DNA of 23,029 nt from UQRS01 sp964481575. Its GTDB lineage: Bacteria > Bacillota > Clostridia > Oscillospirales > Acutalibacteraceae. The notes below the pieces were generated by a model, which saw only the letters and a list, made by a program, of their open reading frames with translations, did not search any database and was not told the DNA's origin. The translations under genes were made by a program, and so were the position numbers. The stretch lies in the NCBI GenBank assembly GCA_964481575.1, contig CAYZTR010000034.1, positions 1-23,029 of the forward strand. Direction: 5' to 3'. The stretch's first letter is position 1, and each line of letters opens with the position of its first letter. Positions 1 through 7,823 of the stretch are shown here, in pieces.

Positions 1-1017
1 ATGCTCAAAAGAAACAGAACCGTCTGCAACCTCATAAATGGGATGCTCCGGATTGAACAGGGTGCTTTTCTCCGACAAAATTTCCGCAATCCGCTGGGCA
101 GATTCCACCGCCATGGTAATCATGACAAATATCATGGAAAGCATCATCAAACTGCTCAGCATCATAAACCCATAGGACAAAAGCGATGAAAGCTGGCCCA
201 CATTCAGCTTCAACCCCTGGGATGTGATAATCAAATAGGAACCAAAGGACAGGATGAACACCATCACCACATAGAGGCAGAATTGCATCAGCGGATTGTT
301 CAGGGCAAGAATCCGTTCTGCTTTGGTGAAGTCGGCGCAAACATCCTCGGCTGCCGTATTGAACTTTTTCTGCTCATAGGTCTCTCTAACAAAAGATTTC
401 ACAACCCGCATTCCTTTGATGTTTTCCTGTACCGAACTATTCAGCCGATCATATTTCTTGAACACCTTTTGGAACAGCGGCATGGTTTTGTAAACAATCC
501 ATGCCAGCCCCGCAATCAAAAACGGCACCACAAACAGAAACACCCATGCCATCCTGCCCCCCAATACAAAAGCCATAATAAAGGCAAAAAGCACCATGAG
601 CGGCGCGCGGATCGCACTGCGGATAATCATCATATAAGCGTTCTGTACATTGGTAACATCGGTGGTAAGACGTGTTACCAGGGATGAAGTCAGGAACTTA
701 TCTATGTTCTCAAATGAATACTGCTGAATACTGTGAAACATATCATTGCGGAGATTTTTGGCAAGCCCGCAGGAGGCCGTGGCACAGGTGGAACCGGCCA
801 GCCCCCCAAATATCAGCGACAACAACGCCATAACCACAAGAATCACCCCGTACCGGATGATCACACCCAGTTCACATCCGGCATTGATCTGATTGACCAA
901 ATTGGCAATCAGGAAGGGAATGATGCACTCCATCACCACTTCCAAGGATACCAAAATGGGCGTTGCAATGGCCGGTTTTTTGTACTCCCGTATACTTTTC
1001 GCAAGTTCTCTTATCAT
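1..1017 (-). CDS. ABC transporter half-molecule, membrane domain (3' end outside window)
   Basis: This is the first 339 residues of an exporter-type ABC protein. The start is the ATG at 1017-1015, overlapping the MATE stop codon as ATGA, which indicates translational coupling. The translation begins MIRELAKSIREYKKPAIATP and contains about six hydrophobic segments typical of the type IV exporter fold. It also has the usual cytoplasmic-loop wording (residues around NLRNDMFHSIQQYSFENIDKF, then VTRLTTDVTNVQNAY, and further on NSSVQENIKGMRVVKSF and ESAQRIAEILSE). The window ends just before the nucleotide-binding domain, so Walker A, signature and Walker B motifs cannot be checked. Proteins of this family usually work as heterodimers exporting drugs, peptides or lipids. 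The partner, if there is one, would lie further downstream, outside the window. Co-transcription with a MATE pump beside an HxlR regulator suggests a drug or stress efflux operon; the substrate is unknown. Confidence 0.9.
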   Translation of the reverse strand, partial: MIRELAKSIREYKKPAIATPILVSLEVVMECIIPFLIANLVNQINAGCELGVIIRYGVILVVMALLSLIFGGLAGSTCATASCGLAKNLRNDMFHSIQQYSFENIDKFLTSSLVTRLTTDVTNVQNAYMMIIRSAIRAPLMVLFAFIMAFVLGGRMAWVFLFVVPFLIAGLAWIVYKTMPLFQKVFKKYDRLNSSVQENIKGMRVVKSFVRETYEQKKFNTAAEDVCADFTKAERILALNNPLMQFCLYVVMVFILSFGSYLIITSQGLKLNVGQLSSLLSYGFMMLSSLMMLSMIFVMITMAVESAQRIAEILSEKSTLFNPEHPIYEVADGSVSFEH

Positions 1018-2435
1018 ATTGGTTGACCATTCCTTTCCAATGCGTTTTGCCCGCTTCCCTTTAACCGAATCTTTTCTTTGTGCATCACCGTCAGATAGAT
1101 CATAAGTAAAACAACGGCTGTCGCATTTTCAGTAATGGGCTGGCTGATTACAATACCGTCAATTTTCAAAAGATTTGCCAGCAAAATCATGACAGGGGTA
1201 AGCAGAAAGCCCTTGTTGATGATTGTATTAGCCATGGAGATCTTCCATCTTCCAATGGATTGAAAAGCCGCATTGAACAATTCACAAAAACCGAAGCCGA
1301 TGATGCAAAAAATCCAGATCCGCAGATAGGAAACTGCCACCGGCACCGATTCTCCCGAAGGAATCAACAAATTTACAAGAAAGGTCGGCGCAACAGCAGT
1401 GAGAACCTCACAGGCAAGAACCCAAATTGCCATGACAGCTATTCCGCCGTTGATAATGGATTTTACCCGCTTGAGAAGTCCGGAAGCGTAATTATAAGCC
1501 ACTACCGGGCGAAGACCCTGGGCAATTCCCACGCAAATCTGCATAAAGGCATTCCCGATTTTCTGCACAACGCCCCAGGCCGCCAGCTCCACCTGGCCAC
1601 CGAACAGGTTGAAGTAATAATTTCGGACAAAATCGCAGAGATTCATGCACATCAGCACTAGACCTGCAGGAACCCCCACTGAAAGCACCTTTGCACAGAT
1701 GCCGTCCCTAACATGAAAATACCGCGGATAAAAGCAAACCACCGTGGTTTTCCGCCGGAGAAAAAACATAAGCAGATAAAAGGCAATGGAAATATAGTTT
1801 GCGATACAGGTGGCAAGACCGGCACCGGCCACGCCCATATGAAAAAGGAAAATGAAAATCGGATCTAGAATAACGTTGAGCGCGCCGGCACCTGCAATGC
1901 CAATGGCAGAGATTTTGGATTCCCCCTCCGCCAGGAACAGTTGGGAAAACACTTGTGACAGCACCAGCGGTAAACATCCGATATGGAACGTCCAAAACAG
2001 ATAATCCTTGCAGAAGCCCACCGAGTTTTCATCTGCACCGATTAAGTATAACAGTGGTTCTTTAGCAACCAGCAAACCAAAAGACAAAAGCATGGTTATC
2101 CCGCCAGCGGCAAAGACCGCAAATGCGGAAAAGATTTTGGCACGCTCCTGGTCTCCTTTCCCCAGCTCCGACGCCATATTGGCATTGGCGCCAACGCCGA
2201 AAACCGTACCCATACAGGAGATCAGCATAACCACCGGAAACGTGATGGTCATGGCAGATATTTGAAAAGTATCTCCGGTGCGGCCCACAAAAAAAGCGTC
2301 AGCCAGGTTCAGAAGTAGAAAGGTCAACTGACTGAGCGCAGCAGGAACTATGAACTTCAGCAGTACCCGCGGAATGGAATACTTGGTAAACGCTTCTTCC
2401 TGTAAAGAGCGTATTTGTGCTTCAGTTTTAGGCAA
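1014..2435 (-). CDS. MATE family multidrug/cation antiporter
   Basis: A 473-residue integral membrane protein of normal length for MATE (multidrug and toxic compound extrusion) transporters, which export cationic drugs using Na+ or H+ gradients. The sequence has about twelve hydrophobic segments in two related halves. The first includes the family-typical stretch LLNLADAFFVGRTGD near residues 40-55 and a GVGANANMASELGKGD segment near residue 80. The chosen start is TTG at 2435-2433, because an excellent AAGGAGGG ribosome binding site lies seven bases upstream and no ATG fits in between. It is the first gene of an operon with the overlapping ABC transporter and is divergent from the HxlR-type regulator at 2550. 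Its promoter overlaps that of the regulator, so control by that regulator is likely. The exact substrate cannot be read from sequence. Confidence 0.93.
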   Translation of the reverse strand: MPKTEAQIRSLQEEAFTKYSIPRVLLKFIVPAALSQLTFLLLNLADAFFVGRTGDTFQISAMTITFPVVMLISCMGTVFGVGANANMASELGKGDQERAKIFSAFAVFAAGGITMLLSFGLLVAKEPLLYLIGADENSVGFCKDYLFWTFHIGCLPLVLSQVFSQLFLAEGESKISAIGIAGAGALNVILDPIFIFLFHMGVAGAGLATCIANYISIAFYLLMFFLRRKTTVVCFYPRYFHVRDGICAKVLSVGVPAGLVLMCMNLCDFVRNYYFNLFGGQVELAAWGVVQKIGNAFMQICVGIAQGLRPVVAYNYASGLLKRVKSIINGGIAVMAIWVLACEVLTAVAPTFLVNLLIPSGESVPVAVSYLRIWIFCIIGFGFCELFNAAFQSIGRWKISMANTIINKGFLLTPVMILLANLLKIDGIVISQPITENATAVVLLMIYLTVMHKEKIRLKGSGQNALERNGQPI

Positions 2436-2448
2436 AGAAAATCCCTCC

Positions 2449-2477
2449 TTGACAGCAACTCAAATTTCAGTTATAAT
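2449..2477 (+). promoter_or_regulatory. Consensus housekeeping promoter for the HxlR-type regulator
   Basis: TTGACA at 2449-2454 and TATAAT at 2472-2477 are separated by exactly 17 bases, a perfect sigma-A type promoter. Transcription should start near 2484 and run into the regulator gene at 2550. The -10 lies in the perfect palindrome TTATAATTATAA (2471-2482), shared with the opposing promoter. Confidence 0.85.
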
Positions 2478-2504
2478 TATAACATAGTAGTTAAAAACGA
2501 TCAA
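2476..2504 (-). promoter_or_regulatory. Divergent promoter for the MATE-ABC operon
   Basis: On the minus strand TTGATC (2504-2499) and TATAAT (2481-2476) are 17 bases apart, giving a near-consensus promoter firing towards the MATE gene. Its -10 element overlaps the -10 of the regulator promoter on the other strand, so the two promoters cannot easily be occupied together. Confidence 0.75.
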
Positions 2505-2549
2505 GTACGCAGTTCAAACTTACTTAGTATGTCAGGAGCTACTATTGCT

Positions 2550-2960
2550 ATGGGAGAGATAAACACGACAGCAGATGAAATGCTGAAAGAAATCAATGCT
2601 ATTTTAGATATTCCGGAAAAGAAAGCCCATGTGGATCAAATCATACCTTTGCTTCACGGGAAATGGGAGCTGCAAATCATGATGGAGGTCTGCAGAGCGG
2701 ATGTACTGCGATTTGGGGAATATAAGAAACGGCTTCCCAAGATTACGAACAGCGTATTAACCGCAGCGCTTCGCAATTTGGAAGCATGGGGCTTGATTTC
2801 CCGTACTCAGTACAATGAGATTCCGCCTCGCGTGGAATATACACCTACCAAAAAAGGAAAAAGTCTGCTACCAGTCTGCTATGAAATTATCAAATGGGGC
2901 GCAGAACACAGTTTGGAACCCACCGGCCAAACCTCCCAGGGAGAAACACCCCTTTTATAA
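2550..2960 (+). CDS. HxlR-type winged helix-turn-helix transcriptional regulator
   Basis: A 136-residue protein with the HxlR-family core. A GKWELQIMMEVCRADVLRFGEYK segment matches the family's GKW...RF.EL pattern. It is followed by a recognition-helix region, LPKITNSVLTAALRNLEAWGLISR, and a wing containing PPRVEYTPTKKGKSL. The C-terminal segment PVCYEIIKWG is also typical. Start choice: the ATG at 2550 has CAGGAG about 11 bases upstream, whereas the in-frame ATG at 2529 has no ribosome binding site. HxlR proteins are dimeric repressors or activators, often of detoxification genes. No cysteine lies near the N-terminus, so the thiol-switch mechanism of some relatives is not evident. The divergent MATE-ABC operon with overlapping promoters is the obvious target; autoregulation is likely. 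Confidence 0.9.
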   Translation: MGEINTTADEMLKEINAILDIPEKKAHVDQIIPLLHGKWELQIMMEVCRADVLRFGEYKKRLPKITNSVLTAALRNLEAWGLISRTQYNEIPPRVEYTPTKKGKSLLPVCYEIIKWGAEHSLEPTGQTSQGETPLL

Positions 2961-3007
2961 AGCAGCCTTTGTCTTCTGATACATTTTTCATTATACTGCA
3001 AAAAGAC

Positions 3008-3047
3008 AAACCCGAACCTTTCACCGAGCAGTGAAATATTCGGGTTT
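3008..3047. terminator. Stem-loop, likely bidirectional terminator
   Basis: The arms AAACCCGAA (3008-3016) and TTCGGGTTT (3039-3047) are perfect complements, with a second inner stem TTTCAC/GTGAAA. It follows the HxlR gene. On the plus strand the T-run is weak (GTGCTTTT); on the minus strand it is followed by GTCTTTTT. Confidence 0.65.
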
Positions 3048-3102
3048 GTGCTTTTGGGGGACAGTTGTTTATAACGGATCTTAAACGCGAGGGGCAGACC
3101 GT

Positions 3103-3142
3103 AAAAAAGAACCTCAACTACGCAAATTGCGTGTCGAGGTTC
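3103..3142 (-). terminator. Rho-independent terminator of tRNA-Leu
   Basis: Read on the minus strand, GAACCTC (3142-3136) pairs with GAGGTTC (3115-3109) around an inner ACGCAA/TTGCGT stem, and six T residues follow immediately. It begins five bases beyond the encoded CCA of the tRNA, so it clearly ends that transcript. Confidence 0.88.
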
Positions 3143-3147
3143 TCGAC

Positions 3148-3231
3148 TGGTGCGAGTGACGGGACTTGAACCCGTACGTCGTTGACACACGCACCTCAAA
3201 CGTGCCTGTCTGCCTATTCCAGCACACTCGC
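3148..3231 (-). tRNA. tRNA-Leu, anticodon GAG
   Basis: An 84-nucleotide tRNA with a seven-base acceptor stem (GCGAGTG/CACTCGC), discriminator A and an encoded CCA end at 3150-3148. The anticodon stem CACGT/GCGTG closes the loop TTGAGGT, giving anticodon GAG (leucine CUC/CUU codons). A long variable arm of the class II type is present, and the T arm contains GGGTTCAAGTCCC. It stands alone with its own consensus promoter and terminator. A GCAC/GTGC folding would give a TTG (Gln) loop but only a four-pair stem, and the long variable arm rules out Gln. Confidence 0.95.
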
Positions 3232-3275
3232 ATAGTTTTTTTAATCTCATATCAGTTTCTCAAAGGTGCTGGATT

Positions 3276-3304
3276 ATTATAGCACTGTAGGCGGCGGTTG
3301 TCAA
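3276..3304 (-). promoter_or_regulatory. Consensus promoter of tRNA-Leu
   Basis: On the minus strand TTGACA (3304-3299), a 17-base spacer and TATAAT (3281-3276) form a perfect housekeeping promoter about 45 bases upstream of the mature tRNA 5' end, as expected for a strongly expressed tRNA. Confidence 0.88.
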
Positions 3305-3435
3305 CGTTAATTTCTCAAAAAATCAGGGATTTTTCAGCAAAGCACCACTTCTCCCCCCTATCAAGTCAGCAAAATACAATAATTTTTTCATGTTTTATCA
3401 TAGTTTTTTTATAGAATTCTCCGGATCTGTTCCTA

Positions 3436-3441
3436 TATAAT
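3436..3441 (+). promoter_or_regulatory. Probable -10 element for the dockerin protein gene
   Basis: TATAAT lies 26 bases upstream of the start codon at 3468 in an AT-rich stretch. A matching -35 is poor (AGAATT at 3413-3418, 17 bases away), so the promoter may need an activator or another sigma factor. Confidence 0.4.
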
Positions 3442-3467
3442 AAGTTTATCTGAAAGGAGGCATTGTT

Positions 3468-6400
3468 ATGCAAAAACAACTGCTTAATAAAATGGTTTCC
3501 CTGCTACTGGCCCTTACACTGGTACTTTGCGGCATTCCCATGGCCGGTGCGGCAGCCAAAACCTCATCTGAATTCATCGGCAGCGTCCGGGTGGGTGGCA
3601 ACCCGGCTTTTGACTGTGACACCGTCATCAATGCAGACGACAGTCAGTGGCGATGGCTCAGCTATCCAGGCAGCCGCATGGTGGAGCGTCCTGCTCAGGT
3701 CTATGACGGCGGCATGAGCCTGAACCTGGGATTGTTTGTAGACGGTGTGCGGGAATTTAATAATGTACAAAAAATCGCAGTCGCCTCAGCCGGACAGACT
3801 GCCGCCGACTGGAGCAGCTGTGAAACCGCCTGGTATCCCTACAAACTGACGGCCGATGCTGTTTATGGCACCACCGCTCTGCATTTGGATGAATTCTTTA
3901 TAGATCAGAACACGTTCTGCCGGTACTACACCTTGCTTGATTGCACCGACGCCGATATGACCCTGTCGGCCAAAGCGGAAGGCATCCTCCAGCGAGAGGA
4001 CGGTATTCTGCTCCTGGAAACAGAGCAGTACTACTTGGCCTATCAGATTCTTCTGCTCCGGCAGGATGGCACAGTTTCCCAGCGGGTTATCCCCACAGTG
4101 GATGATAACGGGAACTGGGCCGCCACCCTGCATTTCACCGAAGACACCGCCCAGGTTGCCTTTCTGCTGACCCTGGGCGCCAAAAACTGCAACGACGGCG
4201 TTACAGCGGAAACCGTCGCAACACAGGCCAAAGAAACCGGTATGGGTTCTATCCCGGAAAAATTGGTGGCCACCAAAGCTTATTGGGATCAAAAGCTGCA
4301 GGCCGTTCCCGCCCCTACCGTTTGGGGCATCCAATCTCTGGAGGCAAACGGCATCACCCCTGAGGCTCACTACCGCGCTTTTTATGCCGCTTGGGCGTTC
4401 CAATACCAAAACATCCTGGAACCTACTCCGGAAACCGGATTCCAGGAGTATCAGATCACCCTGGGAAAGGCATCCATGTGGAGCAGTGGCAACTACGACG
4501 CTCCCAACAGCTGTTCCTGGGAATCGCTTTACAGCATCCAGCAAATGTCCTATGTGGAACCGGAAATTGCCTGGAGTGCCATGAAGGGTTTTATTAACAG
4601 CATCCAGCCGGACGGCACCCTGGGCGGCGAATGTCTCCCCTCCCAGAAAGCCCACACCCTGCTGCTGACCTATCAGCATCTGGCAGCCATTACGCCGGCC
4701 GCTGATCTGCCTGCCCTGCAGGAGGAACTGGCCGGACTGTATGAAAAGGTCAAAACCTATTTAAAATGGCGGGCAGAGAATCCGCGGTGGATCTACGGTG
4801 CATATAATTACCCCGATGAGAAGGACATTTCCTTTGTCTCCGAATGGTACACAGATGTGGACTATGCCAGGGAGATCTGCCGAATTCTGGGTAACACAGA
4901 GGATCTATCTCTGTGGCAAGCCATGACCGACGAAATGGACACCAATATTCGGACCTGGTTCTTTACGCCCATGGAGGGAGACGATCCGGATATCATCTAC
5001 AACACCTATTTTGCCAACACCGGCACCCACTACACCTGGGATCGACCCACCAATGTCCCCAACTATGTCTACTCTTTGCTGGTGGCCAACATTCCCGCAG
5101 ATCTGACCGCCCGGCTGGTAAAAAACTATCTGGCATTTGAGGATTCTGCCAAACCCATTCTCGGCTTCACCTTTTATAAATATGGAGATGGCTGCAATAT
5201 TGCCTACGGTCTCCTGGAAAAGGTGGCAGATTTCCCGGAACTTGGCAATGCCTGGCAACGGTACATCAACGCCGCCCTGCGGGAAACCATCCGAAATGTC
5301 CAATTCACCGAATGCCTCAACGCCAATGACACCACTTCCGGCACGGAAGGGGTTGTCCCCTCCTCTTTTGGCGCTTTGACCATGGTGGACTTTACATACA
5401 TGAATAACGGTGTACGAATTGATTCCGGTATTCTGGCAGAATTCCAGACACCGAAGCTTCAGTCCACAGAAGGCACCAACCCCATCCTGACCGTTCATGT
5501 GGGTGACAGCATCACCCTGCCGGTGATAGTTCCGGTACAGGACACAGAAGGCAACGACCTGGCCACATCGGTCACCTGGGAGGAAATTCCCACTGAGATT
5601 GCCGGGGAGTCTGGCACAGTCACCGTACAGGGCAGGCTGACCTATAATGACATGCCAGTTACTGCAACCGTCACCATTAAGGAAGCGCCGGAAATTGTTT
5701 CCTCTTCCGATCGCTTCACTCTCCGGGTGGGCGAAAGCCTACAGCTGTCGGTATCCGGCACCCAGGCCACCTTCGCCGCCAAAAACCGCCTGAATAATAC
5801 CATAGGCGTCAGTGATTCCGGTAAGGTACTGGCCACTGATCCGGGACGCGCTGTGGTCACCGCCACCTTGGCATCCGGCGAAACTGTGGATGTTACTATT
5901 GTGGTGGAACCGGTAAACATGGTAGACCTGGCTTTTGGCGGAACCGCCACAGCCAGCAGTCAGGCAGACAGCGCCCGGAATCCGGAGAAGGCACTGGATA
6001 ATGATACCATTTCCATGTGGCGCGCCGGGAATAATGAAAATAGCCAGTGGTTCCAGGCAGACTTGGGTAAATCCGTCCGGGCCGACGGAGTGGCCATCAC
6101 CTGGTTTGAAGGCAACCAGCCCCAGAGCTTCCGTTTGTTGGCCTCTCAGGACGGCAACAGCTGGCAGGAAATTTACAGTCGCAGCGCAGCCGTTTCTTCC
6201 GGCAAATCAGACTTTACTGAAACAGCGGTACTGGATACACAGGTGGAAGCCCGATACTTCAGGATAGAGTCCAGCCTAGCCGGAAATAATGCCATTGGCA
6301 TCACCCAGTTCCGGGTTTTTGGAACCGTAAAAATTCAAACGATGGTCAGTGACATCTCCTTTTCCGCTGCCAACACCATCACAGGCAAAAGCGAAACACT

Positions 6401-7460
6401 GGCACTGGCTCCCATGGTGACGCCTGCCAACGCCAGTGACCCCAGGCTGATATACACCATCACCGACTGGAATGGTCATCCCACAGCAGCGGCCACCGTA
6501 TCGGCCAGCGGTGTAGTGACACCACTGAGCAACGGCCGAGTGCGGGTCACAGCCACGGCTGCTGACGGCTCCGGTATTTCCGCTTCCCATGACATTGTCA
6601 TCACCGGTCAGGATATTATCAATGTAGCCCTGAAAAAATCCGTCTGGGCCACCAGTGATGGCAGCGATTCTAAAAACCTGGCGGTAGACGGTGACCGTAC
6701 CACCCGGTGGGGTTCCGCCTCTAACGCGCCTCAGGAATCGGAATTCGGCATTGACCTGGGCGTCGATTGCAACGTGTCGGCAGTTGCCTTTTATTTTGAT
6801 TCCGGTGCCTATCCGGTGGACTATCTTCTGCAATGCTCCGAGGATGGTCAAACCTGGAACACGCTGAAATCTGTCACCGGAAACGATTCCGACCAATCCT
6901 ACCTGACCTTCCCCACCACAGTTTTCCGGTATATCCGCATTCTATCCTCCTCTACTACTAACCAGGAATGGGCTTTCTCCATTTGGGAGTTTGAAGTGTA
7001 CGGCGTCGAGGCCGGCGAAAACAACAGCCTACAACAAATTGCCGATGGCCTCGCCATTCCTGTGCCCCAGCCCGGTGATACATACCTGGATCTTCCCCTG
7101 TTGGACGGTTATACGATTTTCATCGCTAACTCCGAGCAGCCGGACGTCCTGTCCACCGACGGTGTCATCCTTTCCGGAACACAGGATATACCGGTCAACC
7201 TGACCATCGCCGTGTCAGACGGCACCGAAACAGTGTATCGGCAGGTGTCCCTAACTGTCCCGGCCATCGTAGTAACACTGCTTCCGGGCGACCTGAACGG
7301 CGATGGCCAGTTGTCGGTCACCGATGTGGTTCTGTTGCGAAAAGCCATTTTGAACAATGCCTTGGCCACCGAGCAACCAGCCGGTGATCTGAATCAGGAC
7401 GGCAGTTTGTCAGTCACCGACGTGGTGCTGCTCCGGAAGGCCATTTTGAGGAAATCATAA
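3468..7460 (+). CDS. Secreted multidomain glycosidase-like protein with two discoidin/CBM32-like domains and a C-terminal dockerin
   Basis: A 1330-residue secreted protein with AAAGGAGG eight bases before the ATG. Residues 1-30 form a signal peptide (basic start, long hydrophobic core, AGAAA cleavage region). Residues about 30-660 resemble the six-hairpin (alpha/alpha)6 glycosidase group related to MGH1/GH63-like proteins, for example CSWESLYSIQQMSYVEPE followed by a QPDGTLGG segment. I cannot assign the exact family or catalytic acids. Bacterial Ig-like domains follow at about 673-740 and 755-815. Discoidin (F5/8 type C, CBM32-like) domains lie at about 817-955 and 1050-1180, with further Ig-like segments at about 958-1047 and 1190-1265. 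The last 60 residues are a type I-like dockerin with two calcium-binding repeats (DLNGDGQLSVTD and DLNQDGSLSVTD). The dockerin implies docking onto a cohesin scaffold, as in cellulosome-like assemblies. No cohesin lies in the window. The substrate is probably a plant, mucin or other glycan. Confidence 0.88.
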   Translation: MQKQLLNKMVSLLLALTLVLCGIPMAGAAAKTSSEFIGSVRVGGNPAFDCDTVINADDSQWRWLSYPGSRMVERPAQVYDGGMSLNLGLFVDGVREFNNVQKIAVASAGQTAADWSSCETAWYPYKLTADAVYGTTALHLDEFFIDQNTFCRYYTLLDCTDADMTLSAKAEGILQREDGILLLETEQYYLAYQILLLRQDGTVSQRVIPTVDDNGNWAATLHFTEDTAQVAFLLTLGAKNCNDGVTAETVATQAKETGMGSIPEKLVATKAYWDQKLQAVPAPTVWGIQSLEANGITPEAHYRAFYAAWAFQYQNILEPTPETGFQEYQITLGKASMWSSGNYDAPNSCSWESLYSIQQMSYVEPEIAWSAMKGFINSIQPDGTLGGECLPSQKAHTLLLTYQHLAAITPAADLPALQEELAGLYEKVKTYLKWRAENPRWIYGAYNYPDEKDISFVSEWYTDVDYAREICRILGNTEDLSLWQAMTDEMDTNIRTWFFTPMEGDDPDIIYNTYFANTGTHYTWDRPTNVPNYVYSLLVANIPADLTARLVKNYLAFEDSAKPILGFTFYKYGDGCNIAYGLLEKVADFPELGNAWQRYINAALRETIRNVQFTECLNANDTTSGTEGVVPSSFGALTMVDFTYMNNGVRIDSGILAEFQTPKLQSTEGTNPILTVHVGDSITLPVIVPVQDTEGNDLATSVTWEEIPTEIAGESGTVTVQGRLTYNDMPVTATVTIKEAPEIVSSSDRFTLRVGESLQLSVSGTQATFAAKNRLNNTIGVSDSGKVLATDPGRAVVTATLASGETVDVTIVVEPVNMVDLAFGGTATASSQADSARNPEKALDNDTISMWRAGNNENSQWFQADLGKSVRADGVAITWFEGNQPQSFRLLASQDGNSWQEIYSRSAAVSSGKSDFTETAVLDTQVEARYFRIESSLAGNNAIGITQFRVFGTVKIQTMVSDISFSAANTITGKSETLALAPMVTPANASDPRLIYTITDWNGHPTAAATVSASGVVTPLSNGRVRVTATAADGSGISASHDIVITGQDIINVALKKSVWATSDGSDSKNLAVDGDRTTRWGSASNAPQESEFGIDLGVDCNVSAVAFYFDSGAYPVDYLLQCSEDGQTWNTLKSVTGNDSDQSYLTFPTTVFRYIRILSSSTTNQEWAFSIWEFEVYGVEAGENNSLQQIADGLAIPVPQPGDTYLDLPLLDGYTIFIANSEQPDVLSTDGVILSGTQDIPVNLTIAVSDGTETVYRQVSLTVPAIVVTLLPGDLNGDGQLSVTDVVLLRKAILNNALATEQPAGDLNQDGSLSVTDVVLLRKAILRKS

Positions 7461-7472
7461 TATTTACAGCCC

Positions 7473-7512
7473 AAAGGCCGTTGCAGAGTATTTGTCTGCA
7501 GCGGCCTTTTTT
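7473..7512 (+). terminator. Rho-independent terminator after the dockerin gene
   Basis: AAAGGCCG, TTGCAG and CTGCAG, CGGCC form a GC-rich stem around a short loop, followed by TTTTTT ending at 7512. It begins 12 bases after the stop codon at 7460. Confidence 0.9.
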
Positions 7513-7557
7513 CACCCTGCGAAAACACCTTGTACCTGAAAAACCTATTTTCCCACC

Positions 7558-7620
7558 CTATTCCCGGCCGTCAAATAATCTCCGTAACTCCAGCAATGCC
7601 CGCTTTTCAATACGGGAGAC
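7558..7620 (-). pseudogene. Remnant of the 3' end of sigK (second copy)
   Basis: On the minus strand these 63 bases encode VSRIEKRALLELRRLFDGRE followed by a TAG stop (7560-7558). The first 18 residues, and the Arg after them, are identical to the C-terminus of the intact sigK at 16443-17132, which ends in ...FDGRA. Over 56 bases (7565-7620 versus 16450-16505) there are 53 identities. The three differences are CGT/CGC, TTA/TTG and TTA/TTG, all synonymous. Homology stops abruptly on the upstream side at 7621. The fragment is too short to function. Its value is as a scar: it marks the left boundary of the CRISPR-Cas block and suggests integration or recombination at the end of sigK. The region 7513-7823 otherwise contains no credible gene. 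Confidence 0.88.
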
Positions 7621-7761
7621 TTTCTCCGCAGCAATTGGAAATCATTGCCCCTAAATATGCTTTCTATGCGCTTTCTGCTTTAGGCTTCTTCTACAAACGA
7701 GGAAACCAAGCATTTTTTGATGAAATTGTTTAAAATTTTATAAAAAATATAGAATTTATTG

Positions 7762-7790
7762 TATACAAAACTCGAAATATGTGATATAAT
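7762..7790 (+). promoter_or_regulatory. Promoter of the cas operon
   Basis: TGATATAAT at 7782-7790 is an extended -10 (TGN plus perfect TATAAT at 7785-7790). The -35 is weak: TATACA at 7762-7767 with a 17-base spacer. It lies 33 bases upstream of cas3. The genes downstream are tightly packed, so this probably drives the whole cas operon. Confidence 0.7.
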
Positions 7791-7823
7791 CGTAATTATA
7801 AGCAAGGAAAGGATCGGATTGCT

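Noticed and set aside
3148..3231. Reading the tRNA as tRNA-Gln (anticodon TTG)
   Set aside because: That register gives only a four-pair anticodon stem, and the long variable arm is a class II feature, so Leu(GAG) is correct.
3786..4679. 297-codon minus-strand open frame inside the dockerin gene
   Set aside because: It is a shadow of the GC-rich coding sequence on the other strand; it has Gly-rich low-information wording and no start signal.
7530..7733. 67-codon open frame upstream of cas3
   Set aside because: It runs antisense through the sigK remnant and continues into AT-rich DNA without a ribosome binding site; the remnant explains the coding-like part.
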